A DNA stretch of 36,345 nt from Actinomycetales bacterium (GTDB lineage: Bacteria > Actinomycetota > Actinomycetes > S36-B12 > UBA5976), in the NCBI GenBank assembly GCA_018970205.1, contig JAGWWW010000014.1:1-36345 (forward strand). The letters run 5' to 3'. Positions 23,792 through 30,832 of this stretch are shown piece by piece. The notes under the pieces are model-generated. The model was not told the origin of the DNA, made no database searches, and was given only the letters and a program-made list of their open reading frames with translations. Both the position numbers and the translations under genes were made by a program. How positions within the stretch are numbered: position 1 is the stretch's first letter; each line of letters begins with the position of its first letter.

Positions 23792-24880
23792 ATGGGATTT
23801 CGCTACCAGCGCAGCATGAAACTGATGCCTGGCATCCGGTTGAACTTCAGCAAGAGCGGTGTCGGGCTGTCACTGGGGGTGCCGGGGGCGCGCATCAGCA
23901 TCAGCCCGCGTGGCCGCGTGACGCGTCGCGTCGGCCTGCCCGGCACCGGGATGTCGTGGGTCTCGAGCAACGCCGGCCGCCGGCGCAGCTCTGCTGCGAC
24001 CGGCTCCGCAGGCCGCGCCCACAGTGCCGAAGCAGCGTCGCCGGTGCCACCATCGGCGCTGCCAACGCCAACCCCGGCGCCAGCACCCGGACTCTTCGCT
24101 AGCGCCGACGAGCGCAGCATTGTGCGGGCGTTCAAGGCCAAAGACGCAACGACGCTGACCACCGTGGCTGCAGGCGGTTCCAAAGCGGCGGTCTTGGCCG
24201 CGTTCTACGCCGCGCTCGTGCTCAGCGACGCCGGGGATGACCGCGCGGCGCTCCACGTCTTCGAGCCGGTGTGGCGGAACATCCCCGACATCGACCGCGA
24301 CGGCCTCTTTGCGAAGTACGCGCATCACATGGACGTGACCGTGCAGATTTGCGACAGCGCGAAAGTACAAGCGCCCGGCTCGCGTGACACGGCGGGCCTG
24401 CTCCTCGCGGAACTGCTGCAGACCGCCGGGCGGCCTGCGGATGCGCTCGAGGTCGTGCGGCATCTCACATGGGGCCCGGCGGCGGCGATGAGCGCCGCGG
24501 ACTTGATGTGCGCGATGGGCGACTGGGACGGGGTGGTCGCGGTCACTGAAGGCATGCCCGCCGACACCGACGAAGGAGCGCTGTTGTGGGTCATGCGTGC
24601 GCGCGCGTTTCGATTGAAGGGGATGCTCGACGCCGCGAAGGAATGCCTCGCCCCGGTGCTCAGCTCACGCCGGCGAGACCCCGCGGTGCGTCTGCCCGCG
24701 CTGCTCGAGCGCGCCGAGATCAGCCTGTCCCTCGGACACCCGGCGGCTGCCCGCAAGGATGTGGAGTCGGTGCTCGCGGCGGACTCCACCAGCGAGTCCG
24801 CCGCTGCCTTGCTGATGCGCCTAGGAGGGCCGCGCGCCGAATCTGCGGTGGCCGAGCCACCGCCCGCCAGCGTCGACTAG
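23792..24880 (+). CDS. DUF4236 protein with helical-repeat (TPR-like) C-terminal region
   Basis: The function is unknown. Residues 1-55 match the pattern of DUF4236: MGFRYQRSMKLMPGIRLNFS, then SGVGLSLGVPGARISISPRG and VGLPGTGMSW, a Gly-rich beta module. Residues about 60-100 are a Pro/Ala/Ser linker. From about 105 to 350 the protein is alpha-helical, with Ala/Leu-rich segments such as AAFYAALVLSDAGDDRAALH, GLLLAELLQTAGRPADALE and LLERAEISLSLGHPAAARKD that look like tetratricopeptide repeats. No signal peptide or transmembrane segment is seen. It is a single gene, divergent from the P450, and its end faces tRNA-Tyr across a shared terminator. Confidence 0.75.
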   Translation: MGFRYQRSMKLMPGIRLNFSKSGVGLSLGVPGARISISPRGRVTRRVGLPGTGMSWVSSNAGRRRSSAATGSAGRAHSAEAASPVPPSALPTPTPAPAPGLFASADERSIVRAFKAKDATTLTTVAAGGSKAAVLAAFYAALVLSDAGDDRAALHVFEPVWRNIPDIDRDGLFAKYAHHMDVTVQICDSAKVQAPGSRDTAGLLLAELLQTAGRPADALEVVRHLTWGPAAAMSAADLMCAMGDWDGVVAVTEGMPADTDEGALLWVMRARAFRLKGMLDAAKECLAPVLSSRRRDPAVRLPALLERAEISLSLGHPAAARKDVESVLAADSTSESAAALLMRLGGPRAESAVAEPPPASVD

Positions 24881-24895
24881 ACCAGCACGGAGCAC

Positions 24896-24922
24896 AAAAA
24901 GGCCCCGACCGGAGTCGGGGCC
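24896..24922 (-). terminator. Intrinsic terminator of tRNA-Tyr, possibly bidirectional
   Basis: A 9-bp stem (24901-24909 with 24914-24922) has a 4-base loop. On the minus strand it is followed by TTTTT (24896-24900), a textbook Rho-independent terminator six bases after the tRNA 3' end. The same stem lies 20 bases after the plus-strand DUF4236 gene and may stop that transcript too, though without a T-run in that direction. Confidence 0.9.
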
Positions 24923-24927
24923 ACACG

Positions 24928-25008
24928 TGGCGGGTCCAGGATTCGAACCTGGGTAGCTTTCGCGACGGATTTACAGTCCGCTCCCATTGGCCGCTCGGGC
25001 AACCCGCC
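24928..25008 (-). tRNA. tyrT: tRNA-Tyr (anticodon GTA)
   Basis: A class II tRNA of 81 nt with a long variable arm. The acceptor is GGCGGGT/ACCCGCC, the anticodon loop CTGTAAA, the T-loop TTCGAAT and the discriminator A. CCA is not encoded. Confidence 0.97.
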
Positions 25009-25017
25009 GTCGTGCGG

Positions 25018-25030
25018 GGCAAAGGCTAGC
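25018..25030 (-). promoter_or_regulatory. Probable -10 region of the tRNA-Tyr promoter
   Basis: The minus-strand sequence GCTAGCCTTTGCC contains TAGCCT (25023-25028), a -10 match placed so that transcription would start about 8 bases before the tRNA. The same 13-mer is found upstream of rpsL (2076-2088). No clear -35 was recognised. Confidence 0.5.
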
Positions 25031-25123
25031 CGATACGCCGCAGGGGCAGATGTGCTGGGGCGATGTCTTCCTTGCGACAGCGTGCGCTGTCACGAGTGGC
25101 TCTGGCTCTGCCGCTGCGACCTC

Positions 25124-25161
25124 GTCGGTGCCTGCGCTGGTACTGCGACGCAGGCACCGAC
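25124..25161 (-). terminator. Terminator hairpin after the DUF805 pair
   Basis: A perfect 13-bp inverted repeat (25124-25136 with 25149-25161) with a 12-base loop starts 25 bases past the stop of the second DUF805 gene. No T-run follows. A second small inverted repeat (25076-25082 with 25085-25091) lies further on. Confidence 0.8.
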
Positions 25162-25185
25162 ACTGGCCGGGCGCCGCTGCAAACC

Positions 25186-25785
25186 TCAGTCGCGCACGCC
25201 GTACTTGTTCGGGGTGTTGGGGCCGCCGTCCTTACACAGCCACACGAGGATGGGGATGTAAAGCGCGAAGCCGAGGATTCCGATGACCAGCGCTGCGACG
25301 AGTCCGGCACCGCTAGCGGCGCTGACCGACTCCGTGTCGCTCATGCTGGCTAGTGCGGACAATCCAGAGGTGACTCCCACGATGCCGGCGACGACTAAAC
25401 AGACCAGCGGCGCGATCAGCCAGCCACCGCTCTTGTTGACATCGTGCAGACGTCTGAACGCGACCGCGATTCCAGGAAGGAACAAGACCAGGTTGACGAC
25501 GTTCGAGAGAGTGCCCACCGGCGAGCTCATGTCGTTGCCGGCAGTGATATTCACCATGTTGGGAACGAGTGTCCAGCCACCGAAGATCAGGCTCACCAGC
25601 CAGGTGAAGAGCGTCCAATACCAATACTCGCTGCGTCGGGCGCGGCCCTTGAAGACCACAAACTTGGAGAAGCACACCTTGATGGCGTCCACGAAGGTGT
25701 ATGGACCGTGCTCGCTGCGGACGTCAGCACCGCCGTCACCGGGCAGCGGGGACATCGGCGGGGGCGGCGGGGGGAGGGTCGTCAT
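25186..25785 (-). CDS. DUF805 membrane protein (second of a tandem pair)
   Basis: A 199-residue inner-membrane protein of the DUF805 (YhaH-like) family, whose function is unknown. A Pro-rich cytoplasmic N-terminus (MTTLPPPPPPMSPLPG) is followed by the family signature FVVFKGRARRSEYWYWTLF at about 40-58. Four predicted transmembrane helices lie at about 50-70, 90-108, 120-142 and 160-185, with FRRLHDVNKSGGW between and the C-terminal LVWLCKDGGPNTPNKYG. The start is ATG at 25783-25785, with GGAG seven bases upstream. It overlaps the stop of the upstream paralogue by ATGA, so the two are translationally coupled. Confidence 0.9.
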   Translation of the reverse strand: MTTLPPPPPPMSPLPGDGGADVRSEHGPYTFVDAIKVCFSKFVVFKGRARRSEYWYWTLFTWLVSLIFGGWTLVPNMVNITAGNDMSSPVGTLSNVVNLVLFLPGIAVAFRRLHDVNKSGGWLIAPLVCLVVAGIVGVTSGLSALASMSDTESVSAASGAGLVAALVIGILGFALYIPILVWLCKDGGPNTPNKYGVRD

Positions 25786-26297
25786 GGGCGGACTCCATAT
25801 CGATTGTCGCGATTCGCTCCGCCGCTCTGGCAGAGCCGTACCAGGACCCAGATGGTGCCGAGCCCTGTCAACACCCATAGAAAGTAGCCGCCGGAACGGC
25901 CAACATCGTGCATTCGGCGGGTGAACACGGCCATCAGGGGAATCAGCAGGCCGAAGGAGACGATGGCCTGAACCGGACCTGCGGAGCTGGAGTCCGCGGC
26001 AGCGGCGGTGGCCCCGGGCGTGAACCCGAGTGCGACGTCGAGAGCCGCGGCGGCGACGAGGCAGAGCGTGAGGAAGACGTAGAACCACCAGAACTCCGAG
26101 CGTGACGCGCGGCCGCGGAACTGGGCGTACCTCCGCAAGCAGGCGGCCACCGCTGCAGGCGGCTGGTAGAAGCCGTGCTCCGGCGAGACCTGCGAAGCAG
26201 ACTCTGCATGGATGGGTCCTGGACCCGCAGAGCCGACCTCGGCAGGTTGCGGGATGCCGAGGCCGAAGCCGGGCGGTGGCGGTGGGAAGTTGGTCAT
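25782..26297 (-). CDS. DUF805 membrane protein (first of a tandem pair)
   Basis: A 171-residue DUF805 family membrane protein of unknown function. A Pro/Gly-rich N-terminus (MTNFPPPPPGFGLG) precedes the signature YAQFRGRASRSEFWWFYVF, three or four hydrophobic helices, the FTRRMHDVGRSGGYF loop, and a C-terminal LVRLCQSGGANRDNRYG. The start is ATG at 26295-26297 with GGGGA upstream. It shares the family core with the downstream gene but is shorter and quite divergent, so the duplication is not recent. Confidence 0.9.
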   Translation of the reverse strand: MTNFPPPPPGFGLGIPQPAEVGSAGPGPIHAESASQVSPEHGFYQPPAAVAACLRRYAQFRGRASRSEFWWFYVFLTLCLVAAAALDVALGFTPGATAAAADSSSAGPVQAIVSFGLLIPLMAVFTRRMHDVGRSGGYFLWVLTGLGTIWVLVRLCQSGGANRDNRYGVRP

Positions 26298-26411
26298 GTG
26301 CGGTCCCCTGTTCGTCGGCCGTGCGGCAAGGCTCGGCTTCGCGGCCAAGACGCGTTGCTAGCGTAAGCGCGCAGACTGACACCGCCCAGGCACCGCCCAC
26401 AGGAGGAACCG

Positions 26412-26903
26412 ATGGCCGACAGCAGTTTCGACATCGTCAGCAAAGTTGACCGGATGGAGGTCGACAATGCCCTCAATCAGACGGCCAAGGAGCTCGCACA
26501 GCGGTTTGACTTCAAGGGCACTGACGCCAGCATCGAGTGGAAGGGCGAGCTGTCCGTCGAGCTCACCGCCAGCACCGAGGAGCGGGTGAAGGCCGCACTG
26601 GAGGTTTTCCGCGACAAGCTGGTGAAGCGCCAGGTCTCGCTGAAGAGCTTGGACGCGCAGGAGCCACGCGCCTCGGGCAAGGAGTACAAGATCTCCGCCT
26701 CGTTCAAGGCCGGCATCTCCCAAGAGCAGGCGAAGAAGCTGGGCAAGCTCATCCGGGACGAGGGCCCGAAGAGCGTGAAGAGTCAGGTCATGGGCGATGA
26801 GCTGCGGGTCACGAGCAAGAGCCGCGACGACCTCCAGGCGGTCATCGCACTGGTCAAGGACGCTGACCTCGACTTCGCGGTGCAGTTCACGAACTACCGC
26901 TGA
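26412..26903 (+). CDS. yajQ: YajQ family cyclic-di-GMP/nucleotide-binding protein
   Basis: A 163-residue cytoplasmic protein of the YajQ (UPF0234) family: two RNP-like ferredoxin folds. Members are reported to bind cyclic-di-GMP in Xanthomonas and nucleotides or nucleic acid elsewhere; the role in this organism is unknown. Family signatures are [20 protein letters not shown] at the N-terminus, [13 protein letters not shown], the [16 protein letters not shown] block and the C-terminal [11 protein letters not shown]. The start at 26412 has a good ribosome-binding site (AGGAGGAACCG). It converges with the NuoI-like gene, 16 bp away. Confidence 0.95.
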   Translation: MADSSFDIVSKVDRMEVDNALNQTAKELAQRFDFKGTDASIEWKGELSVELTASTEERVKAALEVFRDKLVKRQVSLKSLDAQEPRASGKEYKISASFKAGISQEQAKKLGKLIRDEGPKSVKSQVMGDELRVTSKSRDDLQAVIALVKDADLDFAVQFTNYR

Positions 26904-26919
26904 CGAAGCCGCGCCGCCG

Positions 26920-27393
26920 TCAATCCCCCGCCAACTCCGGCAGCCCGTGCACGAGTTCCGCGCGGCCTCCGACCTGCGTCGGTTCCGCGGCCCACGAGAG
27001 GCAGTCCGTCGGGCACACATCGACGCAAATCCCGCAGTACATGCACAGCCCGTAGTCGACCTCGAACGAGACGAGCACGTTCCGGGTGCGTTCCTTGCGC
27101 CCCCCGCCGACTGCCGGCGCGGGGTCCGGTTGCTGCTGTGCGAGCAGGGAGATGCACCACGCGGGGCACTCGCGCACGCACAGCATGCACGAGGTGCATG
27201 AATCCGCGTGCAGGACAAGGTGTCCGCGCGCGGGCGTCGTCGGGGACGTTTCACTGAGACTCCCAGCAGTCCCCGCGGCTGCACCGACTGCGACCCGGGT
27301 GTCTGCGCCGCTGCCAGCGCGTCTGCGACCCGGCGCTGAGTCCGTTCCAGGGTCTGGGTCCATCGCAGGCACCAGGTGTGGCTCATTCGCCAT
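26920..27393 (-). CDS. NuoI-like ferredoxin with two [4Fe-4S] sites
   Basis: A 157-residue electron-transfer protein with two CxxCxxCxxxCP motifs, C66-C69-C72-C76 and C117-C120-C123-C127. The linking sequence VSFEVDYGLCMYCGICVDVC is typical of NuoI (TYKY), the complex I subunit carrying clusters N6a and N6b, and not of small bacterial ferredoxins. The N-terminal 55 residues are low-complexity (Ala, Gly, Ser, Thr, Pro) and replace the membrane-associated helices of real NuoI. The start is ATG at 27391-27393, overlapping the NuoC-like gene by 11 bases; a start further upstream inside that gene is possible but unlikely. It is the last gene of a B-C-I-like operon. Confidence 0.85.
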   Translation of the reverse strand: MANEPHLVPAMDPDPGTDSAPGRRRAGSGADTRVAVGAAAGTAGSLSETSPTTPARGHLVLHADSCTSCMLCVRECPAWCISLLAQQQPDPAPAVGGGRKERTRNVLVSFEVDYGLCMYCGICVDVCPTDCLSWAAEPTQVGGRAELVHGLPELAGD

Positions 27394-28000
27394 GTGACAC
27401 CCCGAGACTGCGCGCAGAGGTCGGCACCTGAACTGCGGCACCGGCACCCGCCGACGTCGCGGCGACGTCACTTGGCTGGCCTACCCATTCCGGGTGCACC
27501 CCCGGCGGCAACCCGACCGCGCGCCGGCCGCGGGCCGGGCCGTCGCTCACCGACGCCCCTGACGCTGTGACTGCGCCAGGCCACGCAGTCTCGACCCGGG
27601 TATGCAAGGCGGACGCCCGTCGCAGGGGTGTCTGGACATCGCAGCCGTGGAGCAGCAACGGTCGCGGGTCTGGATGACCGCGGAACTCCAGACCGAACAT
27701 CTCAGCGCACTCCCGCTCATGCCAGGCCAACCCGGGCCAGACGCCGCACAGGCTCGGCAACGACAGGTTCACGCAATCCGTGGCGAGGATGGCGTCAGCC
27801 GCACCCCGCAGCAGCACCGCGACCCGCAGCACCGACCCGAAGTCGGCCGCAGTCAGCCACTCCGCCCGCAGCGCGCCCGCCGCATGTGCAGCCTGTGCCG
27901 CATCAACCCAGCCCGCCGGGGGAACCACTACCGCGACCGGGGTGCTCAAGTCATCCACCCTCGCGCCGGGAATCGCGAGCAGCGCCTCGGCGAGCGTCAT
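27383..28000 (-). CDS. NuoC-like (complex I 30 kDa subunit-like) protein
   Basis: A 205-residue protein with the NuoC signature at about 93-116: WHERECAEMFGLEFRGHP followed by DPRPLLL, where standard NuoC has WxERExxDxFGxxFxGHPDLRRxL. The preceding strand region (LRVAVLLRG, then LPSLCGVWPG) also fits the family. In complex I this subunit braces NuoD and NuoB but binds no cofactor. Residues after about 135 are Ala/Gly/Pro-rich and not conserved-looking. The start is ATG at 27998-28000, overlapping the NuoB-like stop by ATGA. No NuoD domain is fused to it or encoded next to it. Confidence 0.82.
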   Translation of the reverse strand: MTLAEALLAIPGARVDDLSTPVAVVVPPAGWVDAAQAAHAAGALRAEWLTAADFGSVLRVAVLLRGAADAILATDCVNLSLPSLCGVWPGLAWHERECAEMFGLEFRGHPDPRPLLLHGCDVQTPLRRASALHTRVETAWPGAVTASGASVSDGPARGRRAVGLPPGVHPEWVGQPSDVAATSAGAGAAVQVPTSARSLGVSHGE

Positions 28001-28392
28001 GAATCCACCCGCATGGCCAGCACCTCGCGCAGGTGTACGAATCCGAGTGCGAGCGCCTCCGGCGGCGGTGGGCAGCCGGGGACGTTCACGTCAACCGGCA
28101 CCGGTGCGCCGGGGAGCACCGAGTAGGAGTCCCAGTACGGCCCGCCGGAAATCGTGCACGCCCCGAAGGCGATGACCGCGCGACGGGGCCGCATCGCGTC
28201 ATAGGCCGCGAGCACTGTCGGGGCCAGTGCCGTGGTGATGGTGCCGGCCAAGACCAGCACGTCGGCATCGATGCCGCCCAGAGCGGTCTCGGCGGCCTCC
28301 CGCACCTGCTCGTGCTGCCAGGCGGCGTGGTACTCGACCGCACAGCACGCCAGGCCCAGGCCAATGATTGAGATCTGCGGTTGACCGGGCAT
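27997..28392 (-). CDS. NuoB-like (PSST) iron-sulfur subunit, short form
   Basis: A 131-residue protein of the NuoB/[NiFe]-hydrogenase small-subunit family. All four ligands of the [4Fe-4S] cluster N2 are present: C16-C17 in GLACCAVE, C79 in AFGACTISGG and C107 in VNVPGCPPPPEAL. Other conserved features are DADVLVLAGTITTALAPTV and WDSYSVLPG. It is shorter than usual NuoB (160-190 residues), mainly at the N-terminus. The start is taken as ATG at 28390-28392 with a weak GGATGG upstream; GTG at 28417-28419 in the same frame would add nine residues. First gene of the operon, divergent from the RarD gene. Confidence 0.82.
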   Translation of the reverse strand: MPGQPQISIIGLGLACCAVEYHAAWQHEQVREAAETALGGIDADVLVLAGTITTALAPTVLAAYDAMRPRRAVIAFGACTISGGPYWDSYSVLPGAPVPVDVNVPGCPPPPEALALGFVHLREVLAMRVDS

Positions 28393-28465
28393 ACGCCCAT
28401 CCAAGCAGGAAACCCCCACTGGTCCGCCATAGAGCGCGGCGAGGCGGCGGTGTGGCAGATGCGCG

Positions 28466-28471
28466 TACGGT
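28466..28471 (+). promoter_or_regulatory. Possible -10 of the rarD-like gene (leaderless)
   Basis: TACGGT fits TANNNT and lies nine bases before the GTG at 28481. No ribosome-binding site precedes that codon, so a leaderless transcript starting at or near the GTG is plausible. There is no clear -35. Confidence 0.3.
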
Positions 28472-28480
28472 TCCCTCCTT

Positions 28481-29530
28481 GTGGGCGCATCGGCGGGTGA
28501 CAACGGCGAAGCCGCAGCATCCGGCGCCGATTCCACCGGGCAGAACGCGGGGCCACGCGTGGAGTTCCATGGCGGTGACGCGCCGCATGCGGAAGCCACC
28601 CTCGGCAACCGGCACACCGGCACCGCGCAGATCGACCCGCGCGGCCTGCTGCTCGGCCTGACTGCCTACGGCCTGTGGGGGTTGTTCCCGCTCTATTGGC
28701 CTTTGTTGAAACCGGCGTCGGCGCTGGAGATCCTCGGCAGCCGCATCATCTGGTCGTTCGTCTTCCTGGCCGCCTTCACCACCGCCACCGGCCGCTGGCC
28801 TGCAGTCCGCTCGGTGGTGCGCAGCCGGCGTCACCTGCTGTTGCTGGTCGGCGCAGCGGTGCTGGTGAGCGTGAACTGGGGTCTCTACATCTGGGCAGTG
28901 AACTCCCACCACGTGGTTGAGACGGCCCTGGGTTACTTCATCAACCCGTTGGTCTCAGTGATGTTCGGCGTGCTGGTGCTGCGCGAGCGGTTGAACCGCG
29001 GGCAGTGGGCAGGGATCGTCCTTGCGGCCGTGGCCGTGGGTGGGTTGACCATCGACTACGGCCGTCTGCCCTGGATCGCGCTGACCTTGGCCTGCTCGTT
29101 CGGCGGTTACGGCTTGCTGAAGAAGTTGGCTGCGGTGGACGCGTTCACCTCGCTCACCGTCGAAACTGGCGCGATCGCGCTCCCGGCACTCGTGTTGCTG
29201 TGGTTCTGCGCGTCGACCAGCGGGCTGACGTTCGCCGCCGAGGGCTTCGCACACGCGGGCCTGCTGGCACTTGCCGGCCCGGTGACCGTGGTGCCGCTGC
29301 TCTTCTTCGGCGCGGCTGCGCGACGGGTGCCTTTGAGCATGCTGGGCCTGATGCAGTACCTCGCGCCGACGCTGCAGTTCCTCATCGGCGTCACATGGGC
29401 CGGCGAGCAGATGCCGGCATCACGGTGGCTCGGTTTCGCTGGTGTGTGGGTGGCGCTGGCGGTCTTCACCGTGGCCACGATGCGGCGGCAGACGCCGGGG
29501 CCGGGTCAGCCGGTGCGCGCGACGACCTGA
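28481..29530 (+). CDS. rarD: RarD-type EamA (DMT superfamily) permease
   Basis: An inner-membrane transporter of the drug/metabolite superfamily with about ten transmembrane helices and two EamA halves. Its substrate is unknown. RarD-type features include GLTAYGLWGLFPLYWPLLKP near residue 60, SRIIWSF, VNWGLYIWAVNSHHVVETAL, LGYFINPLVSVMFGVL and the second-half VPLLFFGAAARRVPLSMLGL. The first 52 residues are hydrophilic and not conserved-looking, so the true start could be the GTG at 28481 (used here, with a -10-like hexamer just upstream) or the GTG at 28559. It converges on the polyprenyl synthase gene. The 117-base gap 29531-29647 holds only a weak 6-bp hairpin (29581-29586 with 29593-29598). 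Confidence 0.85.
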   Translation: MGASAGDNGEAAASGADSTGQNAGPRVEFHGGDAPHAEATLGNRHTGTAQIDPRGLLLGLTAYGLWGLFPLYWPLLKPASALEILGSRIIWSFVFLAAFTTATGRWPAVRSVVRSRRHLLLLVGAAVLVSVNWGLYIWAVNSHHVVETALGYFINPLVSVMFGVLVLRERLNRGQWAGIVLAAVAVGGLTIDYGRLPWIALTLACSFGGYGLLKKLAAVDAFTSLTVETGAIALPALVLLWFCASTSGLTFAAEGFAHAGLLALAGPVTVVPLLFFGAAARRVPLSMLGLMQYLAPTLQFLIGVTWAGEQMPASRWLGFAGVWVALAVFTVATMRRQTPGPGQPVRATT

Positions 29531-29647
29531 CGGGGCGGGGCGCCGAGGCGTGTCACGCGGCGCGCCACGTTGGCCGGGTTGTGCCCTCAACTGGGCACGC
29601 GCACGTAGACGCCGAGGGACCGATTCACGCAGCGCCCTAGATGCAGC

Positions 29648-30640
29648 TCAGCCGGTGCGCTCGACCACGTAATCACACAAGGACGCCAAGGCATCGCGCG
29701 GTGCGCCAGCCGGCACATCGGCCAGTGCCTCACGGGCCCGACCCGCCCACTGACCCGCGATGTTGCGGGCTTGGTCGATGGCGTCGTGCGCACGCAACTG
29801 CCCCAGCACTTCACTGACGACCGACTCATCCGTGATCGGGCCGGCGAGGGCTGCGAGAAGGTCGGCGTCCTGCGGCCGGGCCATCTGCGTCACCAGCAGC
29901 GTCGCAAGGGTGGGGACTCCCTCACGCAGGTCGGTACCAGGGGTCTTGCCCGAGTCTTCGGAGTCACTGACCACGTCGACGAGATCGTCCGCCAACTGGA
30001 AGGCGACGCCGATGTTCTCCCCGTAGTGCGTGAGCGCCCGCGTGGTGGCCTCGTCCACGCCGGCGAACATGGCGCCGTAGCGAAGCGATGTGGCGATGAG
30101 CGACCCGGTCTTGTCCGACAGGACCCGAAGGTGGTGCGAGATGGCATCGTCGTCACCCTGCGGCCCGCGGGTCTCGTTGATCTGGCCGATGCACAGCCGC
30201 TCGAAGGTCTCCGCATGGATGCGCACGGCGTCTGGGCCGAGTTCCGCGAGAGAGCGTGAGACTTTGGCGAAGAGGAAGTCGCCGGTGAGGATGGCGACGG
30301 TGTTCCCCCAACGCGAGTTGGCTGAGTCTGTGCCGCGACGCAGCGGCGCCTCGTCCATGACATCGTCGTGATACAGCGTGGCGACGTGTGTGAGCTCAGC
30401 GACGACCGCAGCGCGGATCACGTCGTCGTTGACGCCCTCGCCGATCCGGGCCGCCAGCAACGTCAGCAGCGGCCGGAACCGCTTGCCGCCGGCGCCGAGC
30501 AGGTGCGCGGCGGCGGCGGTCGCAAAGGGGAACTCACTTTGGATGGCGAGGTCGATCTCAGCCTCGACCCGCTCCAGATCAGCGTCGAGCGCGGCCTTCA
30601 ACCGCAGGTCACGCAAGGGCAAGCGTGATCGCAGGCGCAT
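29648..30640 (-). CDS. Long-chain polyprenyl diphosphate synthase
   Basis: A trans-prenyltransferase that condenses FPP or GGPP with several IPP units, most likely to make the menaquinone side chain. In the 330 residues the motifs are GGKRFRP (51-57), the first Asp-rich motif DDVMD (92-96), the second DDLVD (218-222) and GKTPGTDLREG (231-241). The residues four and five positions before the first motif are small (T88, A87) rather than aromatic, which is typical of long-chain enzymes; the exact chain length cannot be read. The start is ATG at 30638-30640, with a -10-like TAGGGT ending six bases before it, so the message may be leaderless. It lies downstream of nuoN on the same strand. Confidence 0.9.
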   Translation of the reverse strand: MRLRSRLPLRDLRLKAALDADLERVEAEIDLAIQSEFPFATAAAAHLLGAGGKRFRPLLTLLAARIGEGVNDDVIRAAVVAELTHVATLYHDDVMDEAPLRRGTDSANSRWGNTVAILTGDFLFAKVSRSLAELGPDAVRIHAETFERLCIGQINETRGPQGDDDAISHHLRVLSDKTGSLIATSLRYGAMFAGVDEATTRALTHYGENIGVAFQLADDLVDVVSDSEDSGKTPGTDLREGVPTLATLLVTQMARPQDADLLAALAGPITDESVVSEVLGQLRAHDAIDQARNIAGQWAGRAREALADVPAGAPRDALASLCDYVVERTG

Positions 30641-30646
30641 GCGACA

Positions 30647-30665
30647 ACCCTATGCGCTGCAGCGC
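30647..30665 (-). promoter_or_regulatory. Probable -10 and upstream palindrome of the polyprenyl synthase promoter
   Basis: TAGGGT on the minus strand (30647-30652) fits TANNNT and ends six bases before the ATG, implying a leaderless mRNA. Directly upstream is a perfect 12-bp palindrome GCGCTGCAGCGC (30654-30665), where a regulator could bind. The remaining gap to nuoN, up to 30832, shows no gene. Confidence 0.45.
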
Positions 30666-30832
30666 GAGCCGCGAGTCCGGATGCAGACCGGCGGCTTAGT
30701 GCAGGACTGACGACGGTTACCGCGCTCGACAGCACAACGGTCCGAGCGTCATCCAAGATTGGCCGGACACGGGACATTCACCTGGTGACAGCGCTGAGAA
30801 CCCTCACGGTCCGTGCGGCAGTGGCAGGCAGG

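Noticed and set aside
28199-28912. Minus-strand open frame opposite the start of the RarD gene and overlapping the NuoB-like gene
   Set aside because: No conserved sequence; it overlaps two supported reading frames.
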